In this document: piece after piece, positions 45,295 through 56,834 of the stretch
Position numbering within the stretch: the first letter of the stretch is position 1
Layout: the number at the start of each line of letters is the position of its first letter
DNA from: Megascapheus bottae
Taxonomy: Eukaryota > Chordata > Mammalia > Rodentia > Geomyidae
DNA: 64,000 bases
Direction of reading: 5' to 3'
Assembly: GCA_024803745.1 (NCBI GenBank)
Contig: JANJXV010000016.1
Span: forward strand, 41,348,501 to 41,412,500
Notes under the pieces: generated by a model
The model's database searches: none
Seen by the model: the letters and a program-made list of their open reading frames with translations, nothing else
Told to the model about the DNA's origin: nothing
Program-made: the position numbers and the translations under genes

Positions 45295-45790
45295 GTACCA
45301 AAGTCAGATAGAGTAACAATTGTATCCCTGGCTTCGCTGGGTGGTTGGACTGCGTACTGGCTGCACTTGTTCAATAGTCTTCTTGTGCTTTGGATTGGAT
45401 TGTGGGCTAGACACCTCCGGAGCTCTATTTGATTAAGGCATTCACTGGATTTCCTCTTGGTTTCTGAAGGAACTCTGGACTTTGACCTTGGCCTTTGGGA
45501 TTTTACTTTGAGTTGCTGGTCACACACTGTGGTGGTTTCCATCTTCCTCTCTGAGATTTGTGCACTTTGTATCTGCAGCCCCATACCAGGACTAAAGATC
45601 AATGGAATGGCTCTGTAGTCTTTCTGTGGCCTTGCCTGGGCTCCCGGAACATCACTGTGAGAGACAGATTCATGTTGTGGTGGTGGCCTTTATCTTGGCT
45701 TCTGAGATCTTTGCAAGTTTTCTGTTTGGTTTCTGAAGACTTTTTATTTTCATACGATTTGGTCAGCAAGCATTTAAAAAAAGCCATCTA
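45295..45790. repeat. Unclassified repeat-like block next to the L1 end
   Basis: Two similar stretches about 148 bp apart: near 45529-45575 (GTGGTGGTTTCCATCTTCC then CTCTGAGATTTGTGCA) and near 45677-45724 (GTGGTGGTGGCCTTTATCTT then GGCTTCTGAGATCTTTGCA). This suggests an internal duplication. It may be L1 3' UTR continuation, an LTR or unique DNA; I cannot tell which. Confidence 0.3.
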
Positions 45791-48700
45791 ATGAATATTT
45801 GTATGGACTCGGTATCTGGAGTGAATATTTTTTCATGACAAGAAGTAGTCCTGAGATAGTTAAAAAAAAAGTAGTCCTGAGAAAGTATGAGTATTTCTCT
45901 ATTTCTTTTACACCCTGCAAGCCATGTTCTCTCTGCATAGCAAAAGGACACATGAGAAAGTTCTCTGGTATTAAAAATGACTTACCACTAGAATGTGTAA
46001 AGGGTGGCCAACTTGAGTAAATTTAAGTTAGAGGAGATACAAGCAAACAAACAAACCCAGACTAACACACTCTTATAATAATGTCTGACTTCAGTACAAA
46101 CAAATAGACTAAAACCATAGGCCAGAAAATGAATCTTTACGTTACAACAGTATTCCTTAGCTACAACTCCTTTTGTATAAGAGGGAACTTAGAAGCAAGT
46201 CTCTATATTCAAAACTCCATGAAATTATACATGGATACCAGACTAAGCGATCACTTTGGGTTGTGTAACTAAAATCCCTAAACCTTCTGAGTCTACAGAT
46301 GTTAAACAACACACCCAGTGTAAGAAAGGGGAATTTGGCACAAGACCCCAAATGCTGCTGTACCCCTAGACAGAGGAGGCCAGAAAGACGAAAGGAAAGG
46401 TGAAGCTTATATAAGCTGTGTAATGCAACCACCATCCTAGTGCAACCCCACAGGCCTCCAAATGTCCAATCAAAGCCATGAAGACCGAGAAAGAGCCACC
46501 ATTGACACTCTTGACGGAAAGGACCCTGGAGATGGGACTGTTCCAATCGTCACGAAGGAGGTGGCACACATAGCAAGTCTCCTCAAAACCAGGCCCAGAG
46601 AGGTTTTCCTGATGGGGAGCACAGGCCCTTAGACTGAGGAGAATCATTGGCATCATTCATTCTTGGCTTGGCTGGTTATTGACATGTCTTGTGTCTCAGG
46701 GGACAATAGCGATTTGCCTCTTGTCTACTTTTAGATGTGCACAAATGAGCATGTATTGTGTGTGCCACGCGAATAAGTACCTCTATATTTGATTATAAAG
46801 CTCCAAAGTAACTTAAGAAAGTTAAATAATCATTGATGAAAGAAATGTGGCCCAGATGTTTAGGAAAAAGAATCCCTTTGGTGAATAAGTCTTGTTTACT
46901 ATCTGCTATGTTATGTGTGCCATATGTTTGTCTTTGGATTAACCAAGTGGCCTCATATTTAACTCTGCAAACCCTTTATCGATTACAGTGTGGCTCAAGT
47001 AGGTGATTTCGTGGGTGGGGGGCCCTTAGACTTGTGGTGTTATCAAACTCTGTGACTGAAAAAATAGCTTCAAACATTTTGTTTCATTCCCCACCCCCAT
47101 ATTTTTATTCATTTTGTTTGGCTGTCCTTGGGACTGCACTGTCCTCTATTGCTACTCAGTGTCACTACACAATCAGCCTTCTATGCAATCTCTTTACAAC
47201 TGGCTGCAGAAAGAGCACGCACACGAACTGGAGACCGCTCAATTAGTTCAGACACTCAGTGGTTCATATGACTCAGGCAAATCTTTGAAAATGAACAAAG
47301 TTAAATTTGCTGATTGAGAGGACATAAAAATGTGAGCATGCCTTTGTACCAGGGTTATTGACCACCCGTAACTGCATTTATTATGGATAGAAGTTTAAGG
47401 GAAACATAAATACTCTGGGCTTCTCAGAATGCTATATAATTAGATCTGTAATAGGAGTCTGCAAAATGACTGTAGTTATATTGCAAAAAGTTTTTTAAAA
47501 AAGGAATGAACTAGAAGCTGCAAAATTTCTTATTGGGAAGAGAAGTAAATTGGCAAGGGATTGCTTCAGATCTTAATAGAATGAAACAAGGTGTAAAAGG
47601 GTCTCTGAGTGCGAGAGGGAAACATGAAGAGGAGCATTGATTAAGAAAATCAAAAGAAAGAAGGAAAGTCTGTAGATAAGAAAGTAAGAATTTTTTTGTT
47701 ACATTACCAAAAGAAGACTAGAGGAAACACCAGAGGTTTAAGTAAAATTGAATGAAGTCTGAATATGATCGATTTTGTAGAAGAAAATGTGTGTGTAGAG
47801 TTAAGCAGGAAAAATTTGAAGGAAATATTTGTGGACTGACAATCTCAGGACAACTATTGCCCCCGAGTGCTTTATGCGATGGAAGCAGCTAAACCATTAG
47901 ACTGTTGACCAGAATGGTTCTAAGCCTTTTGCCACCTAGAGATTTGGTTCTTCTTGGATGCATTTATAATTAGGTTCATAGAAAAAATAATGTCAACATG
48001 GGCTGTTGCAGATGCAGACTTCTGAAAAAAAAATGAAAGCATTCTATAGTGAAATGGAGCTCCTTCTAAAACTTAGTAATGAGCAAAGGAAACACTTCCT
48101 CACCATTGCAGGCAACACACACAGGGCACCAGAGCCCACACAGCTCTGTGGTGATATCTTCCTTCTGGAGAGTCAACAGCAAAGAACTGGAGGTGGAAGA
48201 CGAATAAGAGGAAGACGGTCAACTCTGGTCTCTCCTTCCCTAAAACAGTCAGCCAGGCCCCAGAGGGTATGTGCCCTATCCACATGAGAAGGGCCTTGCC
48301 AGCTGGAGGAGGCACTCGGCTTTCCAGTTGGGAAGAATGCCAGGATACTGGAACCTGGAGCCCAGAGTCTTCCTGTTAAGTCTGACCTGTATTCCTAGGG
48401 GACTTTGGTGCAGGGAAGAAAGGCTAGCTTTGGTCAGCATAGGTACCAGGCGCTGAGAGGCAAAAACCTGGCAAGGAAGTACAAGAGACGGATTGTTAGA
48501 ACTACGATGCATTTCCTGATACAAGTGATGAAGGAATACAAAAGAAAAAAAAGGAAAGAAAAGATTGATTAGGACGCCTGAGGTTCGGGAAAAAAAAGAT
48601 TTGTGTTAAGCTGGAGGCGCTGCAGTCTTCTAAATGCAATAAATGAACGGGAACTTACAGTGGAAAGGTACATGCAGTGGAAGATTGCATGACCCGCATG

Positions 48701-48869
48701 GGAGGGTGCTGCGCTGGGGGAAGAAGGAGCTCAAGCCCTGCCCTCTGCGGTGCTCCCCCTTCTCCAGTGCGCCCTGCGATGAGGACATGGAGCTAAGAGA
48801 CACCAACCACAGTGCAGCAACCACACTGCCTGGGCTAGTGGGCCTCAGCGTTGATCTCAAAAACCATCG
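45791..48869. other. Unique sequence
   Basis: About 3 kb without an assignable repeat or gene. A 129-codon minus-strand frame (46157-46546) overlaps a second frame at 46366-46656, and neither shows a domain. The part at 46,300-46,700 could be an old LTR-like element, but no hallmark was found. Confidence 0.4.
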
Positions 48870-49060
48870 GAGGTGGGTAGGAGCATGGCCTTGTGGTAGA
48901 GAGCTGGCCTAGCATGCCCTGGGTTTGATTCCTGGGTACCACATACACAGAAAAAGCTGAAAGTGGTGCTGTGACTCAAGGGGTGGAATGCTACTGTTGA
49001 GAAAGCTCAAGGACAGTGCCCAGGTCCTGAATTCAAGCCCTGGGTCTGGCAAAAAAAAAA
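48870..49060 (+). mobile_element. ID-like SINE
   Basis: GGAGCATGGCCTTGTGGTAG, CTGGCCTAGCATGCCCTGGG, GGTACCACATACACAGAAAA, GAAAGTGGTGCTGTGACTCA, and CTGGCAAAAAAAAAA at the end. The order is complete, with a deletion at the gaagacc position and scattered substitutions, so it is older than the 34.3-kb copy. Confidence 0.93.
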
Positions 49061-49158
49061 TTAGTAAGTTCTAAGACCAGTAAGAAACTCTATTACGCAT
49101 TTGTAGAAAAACTGGAAGATTTAAAGGACTAAAGGGCAAACTCAGATGATGGCCTAAA
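49061..49158. other. Short unique spacer
   Basis: Nothing recognised. Confidence 0.4.
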
Positions 49159-49566
49159 CTATTAAGGCATTTGGGTTTTTTTTTGTTTTTTTGTTTTTAA
49201 ATATTTTTTATTGTAATTAGTAAAAGGGTTATATGATATTTGCCAGATAGAAGGTGCATTAATTCACATACATTGATACCCTTTCACATGTCTTGGTACC
49301 CATTACCCTCCTCCCCCATCCCCCAACCCGTCTTGGTTTTCCCCCCTTCCCTATCAAATTTCAAATATCCAAATACAAATAAATTCAATATATCAGATAA
49401 CAAAGTGAGGTACTATAACAATATGAGATACCCAAGGGACAGCAAAGGAGATGAGAGACAACATAGTACATGAAGGACAACAATCATTCATTATATGGCT
49501 TTTGTTTCAATATCCTGGAGGTCCTTTCAATTAGCTTCACATTATATGGCCCTATTAAGGCATTTG
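49159..49566 (-). mobile_element. 5'-truncated LINE-1 with perfect 15-bp target-site duplication
   Basis: CTATTAAGGCATTTG at 49159-49173 is repeated exactly at 49552-49566. Between them lie a T-rich left end (poly(A) in reverse) and about 370 bp of L1 3' UTR nearly identical in layout to 12470-12830: GTTATATGATATTTGCCAGA, AGAAGGTGCATTAATTCACA and ATATCCTGGAGGTCCTTTCA. A recent insertion with no coding sequence. Confidence 0.96.
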
Positions 49567-50117
49567 TAGAGTTAACAGAAAGAGGAAGAAGATAATGCAA
49601 AGCGGGTAAAGAAACCCCTGACAGGAACAGGGCCAAAGACTGTCAAATGAAGCTTCCTCTGCCTGCCTTCCAAAGCCTGCAGAGAGGCTAAGTATTTTGG
49701 GACCCACAAATTCAAATTTTGTTCCAATCACTTTGGTCTCTTCAAGAATGAGATTCCTTTTGACCAATGTAGCTCTTACATGAGTTACCACATAGAGGAT
49801 GGGAATTGATGACATAGAAGAAGGCCCAGAACTAGGGATTTCTTCAGTTGTCTGGCTGGAAGCAAACTTCAGAGGGACTTTTTCAGACTCACCATTTTAT
49901 TTAGGCTATGGGCTTCACTATGCCAGAGTCACTCTTTCATAATTTTGTTCCTTCCCACTTCGCCCGAGTCCCTGACAACCCCTCGTAACTACAACATTGC
50001 GTTTTCTAGAATGTCATACAGAAAAAAGATGGATCTTCGACCTCCTTTCCTTTTCACTCTGTGGGTGGGATTTCAGCTTACATTTCTTCATAAGACAACA
50101 TAGAGAGAAGGATGAGG
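49567..50117. other. Unique sequence
   Basis: Nothing recognised. Confidence 0.4.
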
Positions 50118-50220
50118 AGTGGAACTGAGAGCCTTGGGTTCATGTATCTGCTTTGCCACGACTTAATCCAATGACCTCAAGCCAGTCATTTAACCTGCCA
50201 ACCTCAGAGAGTTGTACTAC
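50118..50220 (+). mobile_element. MIR SINE
   Basis: GAGCCTTGGGTTCATGTATC, TGCTTTGCCACGACTTAATC, AATGACCTCAAGCCAGTCAT and TTAACCTGCCAACCTCAGAG follow the MIR core in order ('tgggttcaaatcc ... ctctgccacttac ... tgaccttgggcaagt ... ttaacctctctgagcctca'). Confidence 0.88.
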
Positions 50221-50930
50221 CCTATGTGCTTTAGAAGATCCCCCTAAGCTTCCAAATCCTGTGATTCTGAAATCAATCTTGCCACTGCTCTATCAGCAGA
50301 GCTAAAAAGAAGAAAAAAAAAAGACAGAAGCCACACAGCCAACACTTTGAGGGAGACATTATGTATCATCAAGCAGAAAGCCTCTTGGAGCAGTCAGCAA
50401 CCTTTGAAGTTGCTGAGATTTGTGACAGGGTGGCCAAAGGTAAAGTTCTTTGGGGGAGATGTTGGAAGTTTCAAAAAAAAAAAAAAGAGGTAACTGTGCA
50501 TTTTGATGAGCCAAACCCAGGGACTGTAGGAGACCAAGTCTCTTTGATGGGTTGGGGAATGTGTGATTGACAGTCACCTGGCAGCGGGGATTTGGACAGA
50601 CAGGAGAATAGTCATTTGAAGAGTTCTGGTTCATGCCTGGTGCTTGCTCACACGGAGAGTCTTAAAATAGTGCCATTTTAGGTGCAGTGAGCGAGATTTC
50701 CTAACAAGCAAATTACAAACTGAGTAGACTGAGGAGGAGCAGAGGAGAGGCCAGGGCAGGAGAGGCCTCGGCAGAGCTGGGGTCAGTGTCTGTGGTCCAG
50801 GGGCCAGCGAGGCCTGGGGTCTCTCCCTCTGAGACCACACGGCTGTCAAGGAGCAGCTGGTGACAGCGACAGACAGCTTTACCTTGGTGAAAGGTGTCTC
50901 TCCCCGTGCTTGTCAAGCTTACATCTTCGT
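50221..50930. other. Unique sequence
   Basis: No gene or repeat recognised. Overlapping minus-strand frames of 72-91 codons have no domain. Confidence 0.4.
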
Positions 50931-51092
50931 CTGCAGCTGAGTTTCCCACAGAGCTAATTGGCCGTCACTGGGGATCAGAAGGCCAAACTGTTATCCGCGA
51001 AACCCTGATGAGTTTTTACCAATTCCCCTGGGTCAGAGAATTGTCTTTAATGATAATCGCTGGTTTAATCACTGCTCTTTGAGGCGGTGAGG
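50931..51092. other. Candidate conserved non-coding element (possible enhancer)
   Basis: Repeat-free stretch with clustered homeodomain-type words: GAGCTAATTGGCC, GTCTTTAATGATAATCGC and GGTTTAATCAC, plus CTGTTATCCGCGAAACCC. Looks like a vertebrate developmental enhancer core by motif content only. Confidence 0.28.
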
Positions 51093-51220
51093 GAAGACAG
51101 TACCGTTCATGCGTTAGGCTATTTTCATCTTTCTGCAATGACCCTCCTGAGACTCTTCCCAATTACTTCTTCAAACTGTCATTTGTTACTGTGGGCCAGC
51201 TGATGGCGGAGCAGGGAAGG

Positions 51221-51765
51221 CCTGGTCCCTAAGGAGAGGACTCGGTCCTAAGAAGATGGCCTGGTCCATAAGGAGAGGACTCATGCCTAAGAAGATGGCC
51301 TGCTCCTAAGAAGATGACCTGGTTCTAAGGAGATGACCTAGTCCTAAGGAGATGACCTGGTCCTTCGGGAGATGACCTCGTCCTAAGGAGATGACCTGGT
51401 CCCTAGAGAGATGGTCCTGTCCTAAGAAGATGACCTGGTTCTAAGGAGATGACCTCGTCCTAAGGAGATGGCCTGGTCCCTAAGGAGATGACTTGGTCCT
51501 AAGAAGATGACCTGGTCCTAAGGAGATGACCTTGTCCTAAGGAGATGGCCTGGTCCTAAGAAGATGGCCTGGTCCCTAGAGAGATGGTCCTGTCCTAAGG
51601 AGTTGACCCGGTCCCTAAGGAGATGACCTGGTCCCTAGAGAGATGGCCTACTCCCCAGGGAGATGGTCCAGTCCCTAAGGAGATAACCTGGTCCTAAGAA
51701 GATGGCCTGGTTGCTAAGGAGATGACCCGGTCCCTAGGGAGATGGTCCAGTCCTGAAGGAGATGA
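51221..51765. repeat. Minisatellite, 28 units of 19-20 bp
   Basis: Reading from 51221, 28 units of the form CCTGGTCC(C)TAAGGAGATGA follow one another, total 545 bp. Length varies mainly because of one or two C residues before TAAG. Common variants are AAG/AGG at the AAGGA position, GATGG/GATGA at the end, and GTTC, GTCC or CGTC in the middle. Pairs of adjacent variants recur (CCTGGTTC then CCT[A/C]GTCC; TCCCTAGAG then TCCTGTCC), a trace of higher-order duplication. The unit is not a multiple of three, so the array is not coding. Confidence 0.97.
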
Positions 51766-52759
51766 CCCACCACGGTAGCAGTTCTCTGCCCACACCACGG
51801 TAAGGTGTCACACCACGGCTCTTGGTGTTGTGGGATGGGGGTCTAGACCTAGAAGCAAGTCAGCTCTTCCTGAGGAATGGCTCCAGCGCAGAGATGTCTA
51901 ATTTTTCTACACGTAAGCCATTGGGAGGGCCAATGGCCGAGCCAGTCACCTGCACCTGCACTGGAGGGAAGCGAAGCAAACCATCCCGAGAAGTCCAGCT
52001 ATGAAAGACAGAGCACACCGACTTTTGGACTTCAGATGACCATGATGGTGCCGTGTGAGTCAGACACCGTTGACGGTGCTCGGCAGCGAAGGACGTCGTT
52101 TTTAAGAAGTTGTGTAAGGGAAAGGTACGTTTAGAAACGTGTGATACGCCACAGTGAAAGTTCCTCCCACACCAAGACGGAAGCTGCTGAAGGACCGTGT
52201 CCTTCTCTACGTGGTGGTGCGAAGGGCAGAAGTCCATCTCTGTCCATTTCCATTGGCCTCGCCTGCCTCTTCCCACAATGACACCCTGAGGAATGGTGGG
52301 GCTTGCTGGTGATACTCATTCACACTTCAGTTCCTCAGATATATCGTCAGGAAGGAGAAATTAATAAAGAAGACAAAGTAATGTGTTAATAATAAAACGT
52401 TTATAAGAATTGACAACCGCGTCTAAGAATTTGGTCTGGAAATCTTTAGTAAAACATACATTTTTGAAATGCTTCATTGATGATGAAAGCCCATAGATAC
52501 TCAAATTAGATGATAAGAAAAGCAAGGCTACTTTAATAATAAAAACCCTAAATATATCTAAGACAAATATTGAATTTTACCTCAAATTTAGAGCATTTTT
52601 GAAATAAAGCCCATATTGACTCATCATAAGGAAGACACAGAGATAGTACATTAGTAATTTAACATCTTAGTTTAAAATTAACCTATAATAGGAAGATGAT
52701 AATCCAAGAATGTCTGAGGGGTTAAATTTTTCACAGTTAAAAAAATCCATTTAATCCAT
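51766..52759. other. Unique sequence beside the minisatellite
   Basis: Three copies of CACCACGG occur between 51767 and 51820. No gene recognised. The 138-codon minus-strand frame at 51860-52276 overlaps plus-strand frames and has no domain. Confidence 0.4.
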
Positions 52760-53100
52760 ATGGTGTCCTACAAAAATGCTCAAATTATTTAATCAACTAT
52801 TCAGTGGTTCTTACTGCAAATGTACTTGTGAAAATCTTAAATGTTAAATGAATATGATGGCATGATAAAAGAATAGTGTATGTTATTTCTTTTTCAAAGA
52901 AGTTCTATTCCAGAAATTAAATAGATGGCTTAATATTAGGAAGTTATCACTGAGAAAATACATAGTTCAGTGATGTTATGTGAGCTCTATAAAATAAGGT
53001 GAAAAAGTTAAATATTCAGTGACAAGACAATATTTAGATTTTTCAGTTTTAGCTTGGAGATATACAAAGTAACAATTTCTACTTTAAAATAATACAAAGA
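52760..53100 (+). mobile_element. Possible ancient LINE-1 ORF2 remnant
   Basis: GGCTTAATATTAGGAAGTTA followed by a TAAAATAAGGTGAAAAAG block resembles the L1 ORF2 'ggtttaatattaggaaatc ... agaataaaggtgaaaaa' order. Weak and heavily decayed. Confidence 0.35.
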
Positions 53101-53299
53101 AGTTATTGTATAAGAACTTCCTGAACCTCTGACTAAGTCAAAGTTACAGAACAAATGGCTCATGAAGGCCAGAGAGACAGGCAGTTAAGCTGCTACCCCA
53201 CTCCCAGGCTCTTAGTTCAAACCCAAGACCCAAATTAATGTATGTATATGTATATATAGTAACATATATGATATATACATGTATGTGAGATCTATATAC

Positions 53300-53660
53300 A
53301 TATTATATATATATAATGAAAGGAAGGACATTATTGACCTGATTGATATAAAATATAACTATACCTACATCAAACACACCTAGGGAAGATTAGTTTACAT
53401 GATGGATTAGTTTACATGATTTGGACAGATGACTCTAGGACCAGATGATATCATTGTGAAGTCTAACAAGCACTGAGAAAACAATATTAATTATATGCAA
53501 CTTCTAGGAAACAGAAATAGGATGTTCTCTCACCAATTTTTTGAGGCCACATTATCAATCACACCAAAAAGACTAAGATAGTACCAGGAAACATAACTAC
53601 ACATTGAAATATTTCACAAATCTAGGCATAAAAACTTTCAGTCAAATATTAAGTTCTTGA
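53300..53660 (+). mobile_element. Ancient LINE-1 ORF2 reverse-transcriptase remnant
   Basis: AATTTTTTGAGGCCACATTA, TCAATCACACCAAAAAGACT, AAGATAGTACCAGGAAACAT and AATCTAGGCATAAAAACTTT follow the ORF2 RT block 'ttttatgaggccaacatcaccctgataccaaa ... aatatagatgcaaaaatcct'. No open frame remains. Confidence 0.7.
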
Positions 53661-55256
53661 ACGAGGGTCTGCCCTAAGGAACTCAACTTGATTTCATCTA
53701 AAGAACCTACTTCTGAGGCAGTCTCATTCCTATATTTGGGAGGTTGGAACATCGCAGAAATTGTGGTAGAAGGCCAGTCAACTTAGAATATTCCCTTAGG
53801 AACCTACTGCGCTTCAATCAGGCCCACAGATTTTTGCTTTTCCTCTGTGCTACAGGGATAAGTTAAGGACTATAAATCCTTCTTGGTACCTTCCTACATA
53901 TTCCTAAAGGGAAAGTAACAGGTTAGTGCAAAGTATAAATTTAAAAGTGTGGCAATGTCCATATTGTTTCTGAGTCAATTTAAAAGGGATTATTTGGAGA
54001 AAGACTATACTGATTCACAGAAAAGAACTACTATCACTAACTTAAACAGGCAATTTTACAAAGCTTTACTTGCTCATTTTCCTGCGAGCAAGTGAAATGT
54101 AAAACCCACAGGAAATTAATTTGTGGATATGTTTTATAATCCACTTCTGGTACAGTCAATGCATTAGAGAGTTCCATATACACAAATGAGCTACAGAATT
54201 ACTTTCCAGCATCTGTAATTCTGAGCCAGACTGGGTAATATAAATATGTTGTTATTTTTTTGTGAGTTCCTTGCCAGATTGCTTAATTTCTGCCTATATG
54301 CCCTTAAAAACGAAAATAGAATTATAGCATGACATCATGGTTAGGGAGCACGCTGAGCTATTTGGCAGCTACAGTCACCACATAAACAGCTTGATAACTT
54401 GACTGCCCCATATTTACATATTCTGGATAGATTTCAATTTTCATGGGATTTCCTGAAATTAAAATAGGGCATATTAGAAGAAGATGGCCTTTCAAGGGCC
54501 TGGGAATGGGAAATTTATAAAAATGAATCCCTTGAATTTTTTCACTTACTGTCACACAATTAAAAAGGGACAAGGATTGGATACTTCTATTGCTGCCAAA
54601 GCCACCCTGTAGAGGAGTGAGAGGGGAATAAGGGTCATGACATCAAAATTTTACAAAATTGATTTAATATCCCATTTAAAGATTCCACAAAGCATGCACA
54701 AAAATAACAAAATCTAAAGCAAAGCCAGCATTTATCTTGTGAAGTTATTAACACATACTTTTACAAGGAAAGGTTGGTTGAAGAGTTTTTTTTCTTCATG
54801 AAACATTTCTTTTTTTGCTGAGACTGTTAAAAGTGTTTTCAGTAAATTGTACTCCCTGTGTGCTTAACACCTGATTTCATATATTGCCCTGCATGAGATG
54901 TCATCTCCCAGAATGCCCTGGGTGAGTTGCTGGGCTCAGCTGAAACAAAACATACTTGCTTCGACACACAACATCTGGCAGAGTGTTTACTTGTTCTGTG
55001 GCTTTTAGAAACAAATACGCAAGATCTGCTGTTCTAGTAAAATGAGTCTCCTAACTCTAGTGCCAAGGGCAATTTCTTAACGAATTCAGCATTTTCATAA
55101 TAATAAAGGAAATATTTTAAAGATCCTTTTTAGTGTTGTACCATTGATAAAGTGAATTCATGTTGTTTTAACCACATAGCAACCACAGCAGTCATTTAAA
55201 TAAATTATACCACCTGTATGTGTTCCTTTTGGAAAGACTAGTTAGGAGAATAAAAA
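53661..55256. other. Unique sequence
   Basis: AT-rich, no gene or repeat recognised. Confidence 0.45.
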
Positions 55257-55403
55257 AAATCAGATAGTAATTGGGAGTGGGTGGGGGAGGGAAATGGGGA
55301 CAAAACCATGAGAAGGGGTATCAATGTGTGAGAAGTAATGCACCTACTACCTGGCGAATATAACTGTAGCCCCTTTATACATTACAATACAAATCAGAAA
55401 GTA
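55257..55403 (+). mobile_element. LINE-1 3' terminus, very short, with near-perfect target duplication
   Basis: The 121-bp insert (55270-55390) is only the last part of the L1 3' UTR: GGGAAATGGGGACAAAACCA, GTATCAATGTGTGAGAAGTA, CACCTACTACCTGGCGAATA and ACATTACAATAC. Flanks AAATCAGATAGTA (55257-55269) and AAATCAGAAAGTA (55391-55403) differ at one base, a 13-bp target-site duplication. Confidence 0.88.
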
Positions 55404-56102
55404 TCTGTATCCACAATTACAGCAATAAGCTCTTCACATAGGTATATAGATAATACCTATTATTCTTTTTCTTTACAAGTGAATTTGATTTTTTCTTACT
55501 GATTTTTTCCACTCTATTCTCAAAACAAACTGTTATCTCCTTTCCCTTAACCATTGACTCCTAACTTGAAACCAACTTTAGAATTTCTACATTGAATTAA
55601 AAAATCCACACAGAGTACTAATTAAGCATGTTTGACACTATAAACGAATTCTTTTTCAGCTCTTCTTCCTTTGTTTCTATCCATGGTCCAATAATTGCAA
55701 TATTTTTCTCAGGTTCATAACTACTTCTGTTATCATTCTAATACTGTACTTGTTAAAACCTTTCTCACTCATTTCAACTGATTCATGTTGAAAATGCGAT
55801 TTCGTCTTCATCTAGACCCCAAAATATTGGTCCATCAGCCATTCTTTGTGATATGACTCATACTAGTTGCTTTTGTGAAAATTATTTTTCAGCTTATTCT
55901 GAGTATAGAAATAAAGAAGTTCAGAAAGTGTAGACTTTGAATGCCAGGGACTTGGTTAGGATGGTTTCCACGTCTATGGGCAGAAGGAAGCTTGACTATG
56001 AATTCTTATTGAGGTGCTTGAGCCAGGCCGTGTGATTGGCTCCCTCAGCCTGCCTACATTGTGAGTTGATGCAGGTAGGACAGAGAGAGCAGTGTGGGAG
56101 AC

Positions 56103-56104
<2 letters not shown>
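55404..56104. other. Unique sequence
   Basis: Nothing recognised. Confidence 0.4.

Positions 56105-56146
<42 letters not shown>
56105..56146. repeat. (TG)n microsatellite, 42 bp
   Basis: Uninterrupted TG dinucleotides. Confidence 0.98.
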
Positions 56147-56147
<1 letters not shown>

Positions 56148-56620
56148 CCTTCTCCCTTTTTTCCATTCAAAGTCTCAAATTGCCTGGAGCAAAACTCACT
56201 CCTCAGCTCCCCCTGTCCAAGGTTCTGCCATGTCGAGTCTTCTGAATCATCTGGCTTGTCTTTTCTTGGTTTCCGGTGTTGGAACCTGTATTATTCTTTT
56301 GTGGGTATCGGATATGGCTTTATCCTGAGGTCTGCAGCTTTGCAGGTGTAGATCGCACGTGGACTCAGCCTAAGGGCTGCTGTTTGCCTGCTGTGGATTC
56401 AGTCATTTGTTCTGGCTCAAAAGTTCCACAACGCCGTTCCTCTGTGGTCTCTTGAGCACCGTCTCAGCCTTGGCTGCCTTCTGGGTGCCTACACCTATTT
56501 TCCTCCTTCTTCCTTTCTCATTGCTTGGCTTCTCACTCTGCAACAGGGCAGACAATTTGTCAGGTTGTGCTCTTGGAGAAATGTAAAAACACAAGAAGAA
56601 TTAATAATATTTTTGTTATT
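56147..56620. other. Unique sequence
   Basis: No gene or clear repeat. Confidence 0.4.
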
Positions 56621-56819
56621 TTTTTTGCCAGTCCTGGACTTGAGCTCAGGTTTTAAGCACTGTCCTTGGACTTTCTCAAGGCTAGAGCTCTACCACTTGA
56701 GCCTCAGCACCACTTTTGGTTTATTTCTATGGATGCGGTACTGAGAAGTACCGAGGAATCAAACCTGGGTCTTCGTGCATGCTAGGCAAGCATTCTACCA
56801 TTAGGCCAATCTCCTGGCT
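56621..56819 (-). mobile_element. ID-like SINE, reverse orientation
   Basis: Reading left to right: TTTTTTGCCAGTCCTGGACT (reversed 3' end), CTTTCTCAAGGCTAGAGCTC with TACCACTTGAGCCTC (reversed second half), the GTACCGAGGAATCAAACCTG block (reversed B box) and TAGGCCAATCTCCTGGC (reversed head). The small insertion GAGAAGTACC near 56742 duplicates GTACCGAG-type sequence. Confidence 0.93.
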
Positions 56820-56834
56820 TAATTTTATTTCATT

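Noticed and set aside
51221..51765. Protein-coding tandem repeat
   Set aside because: Units of 19 and 20 bp shift the frame at every step, and stops appear in all frames.
51860..52276. 138-codon minus-strand frame next to the minisatellite
   Set aside because: No domain, and it overlaps two plus-strand frames. Most likely chance.
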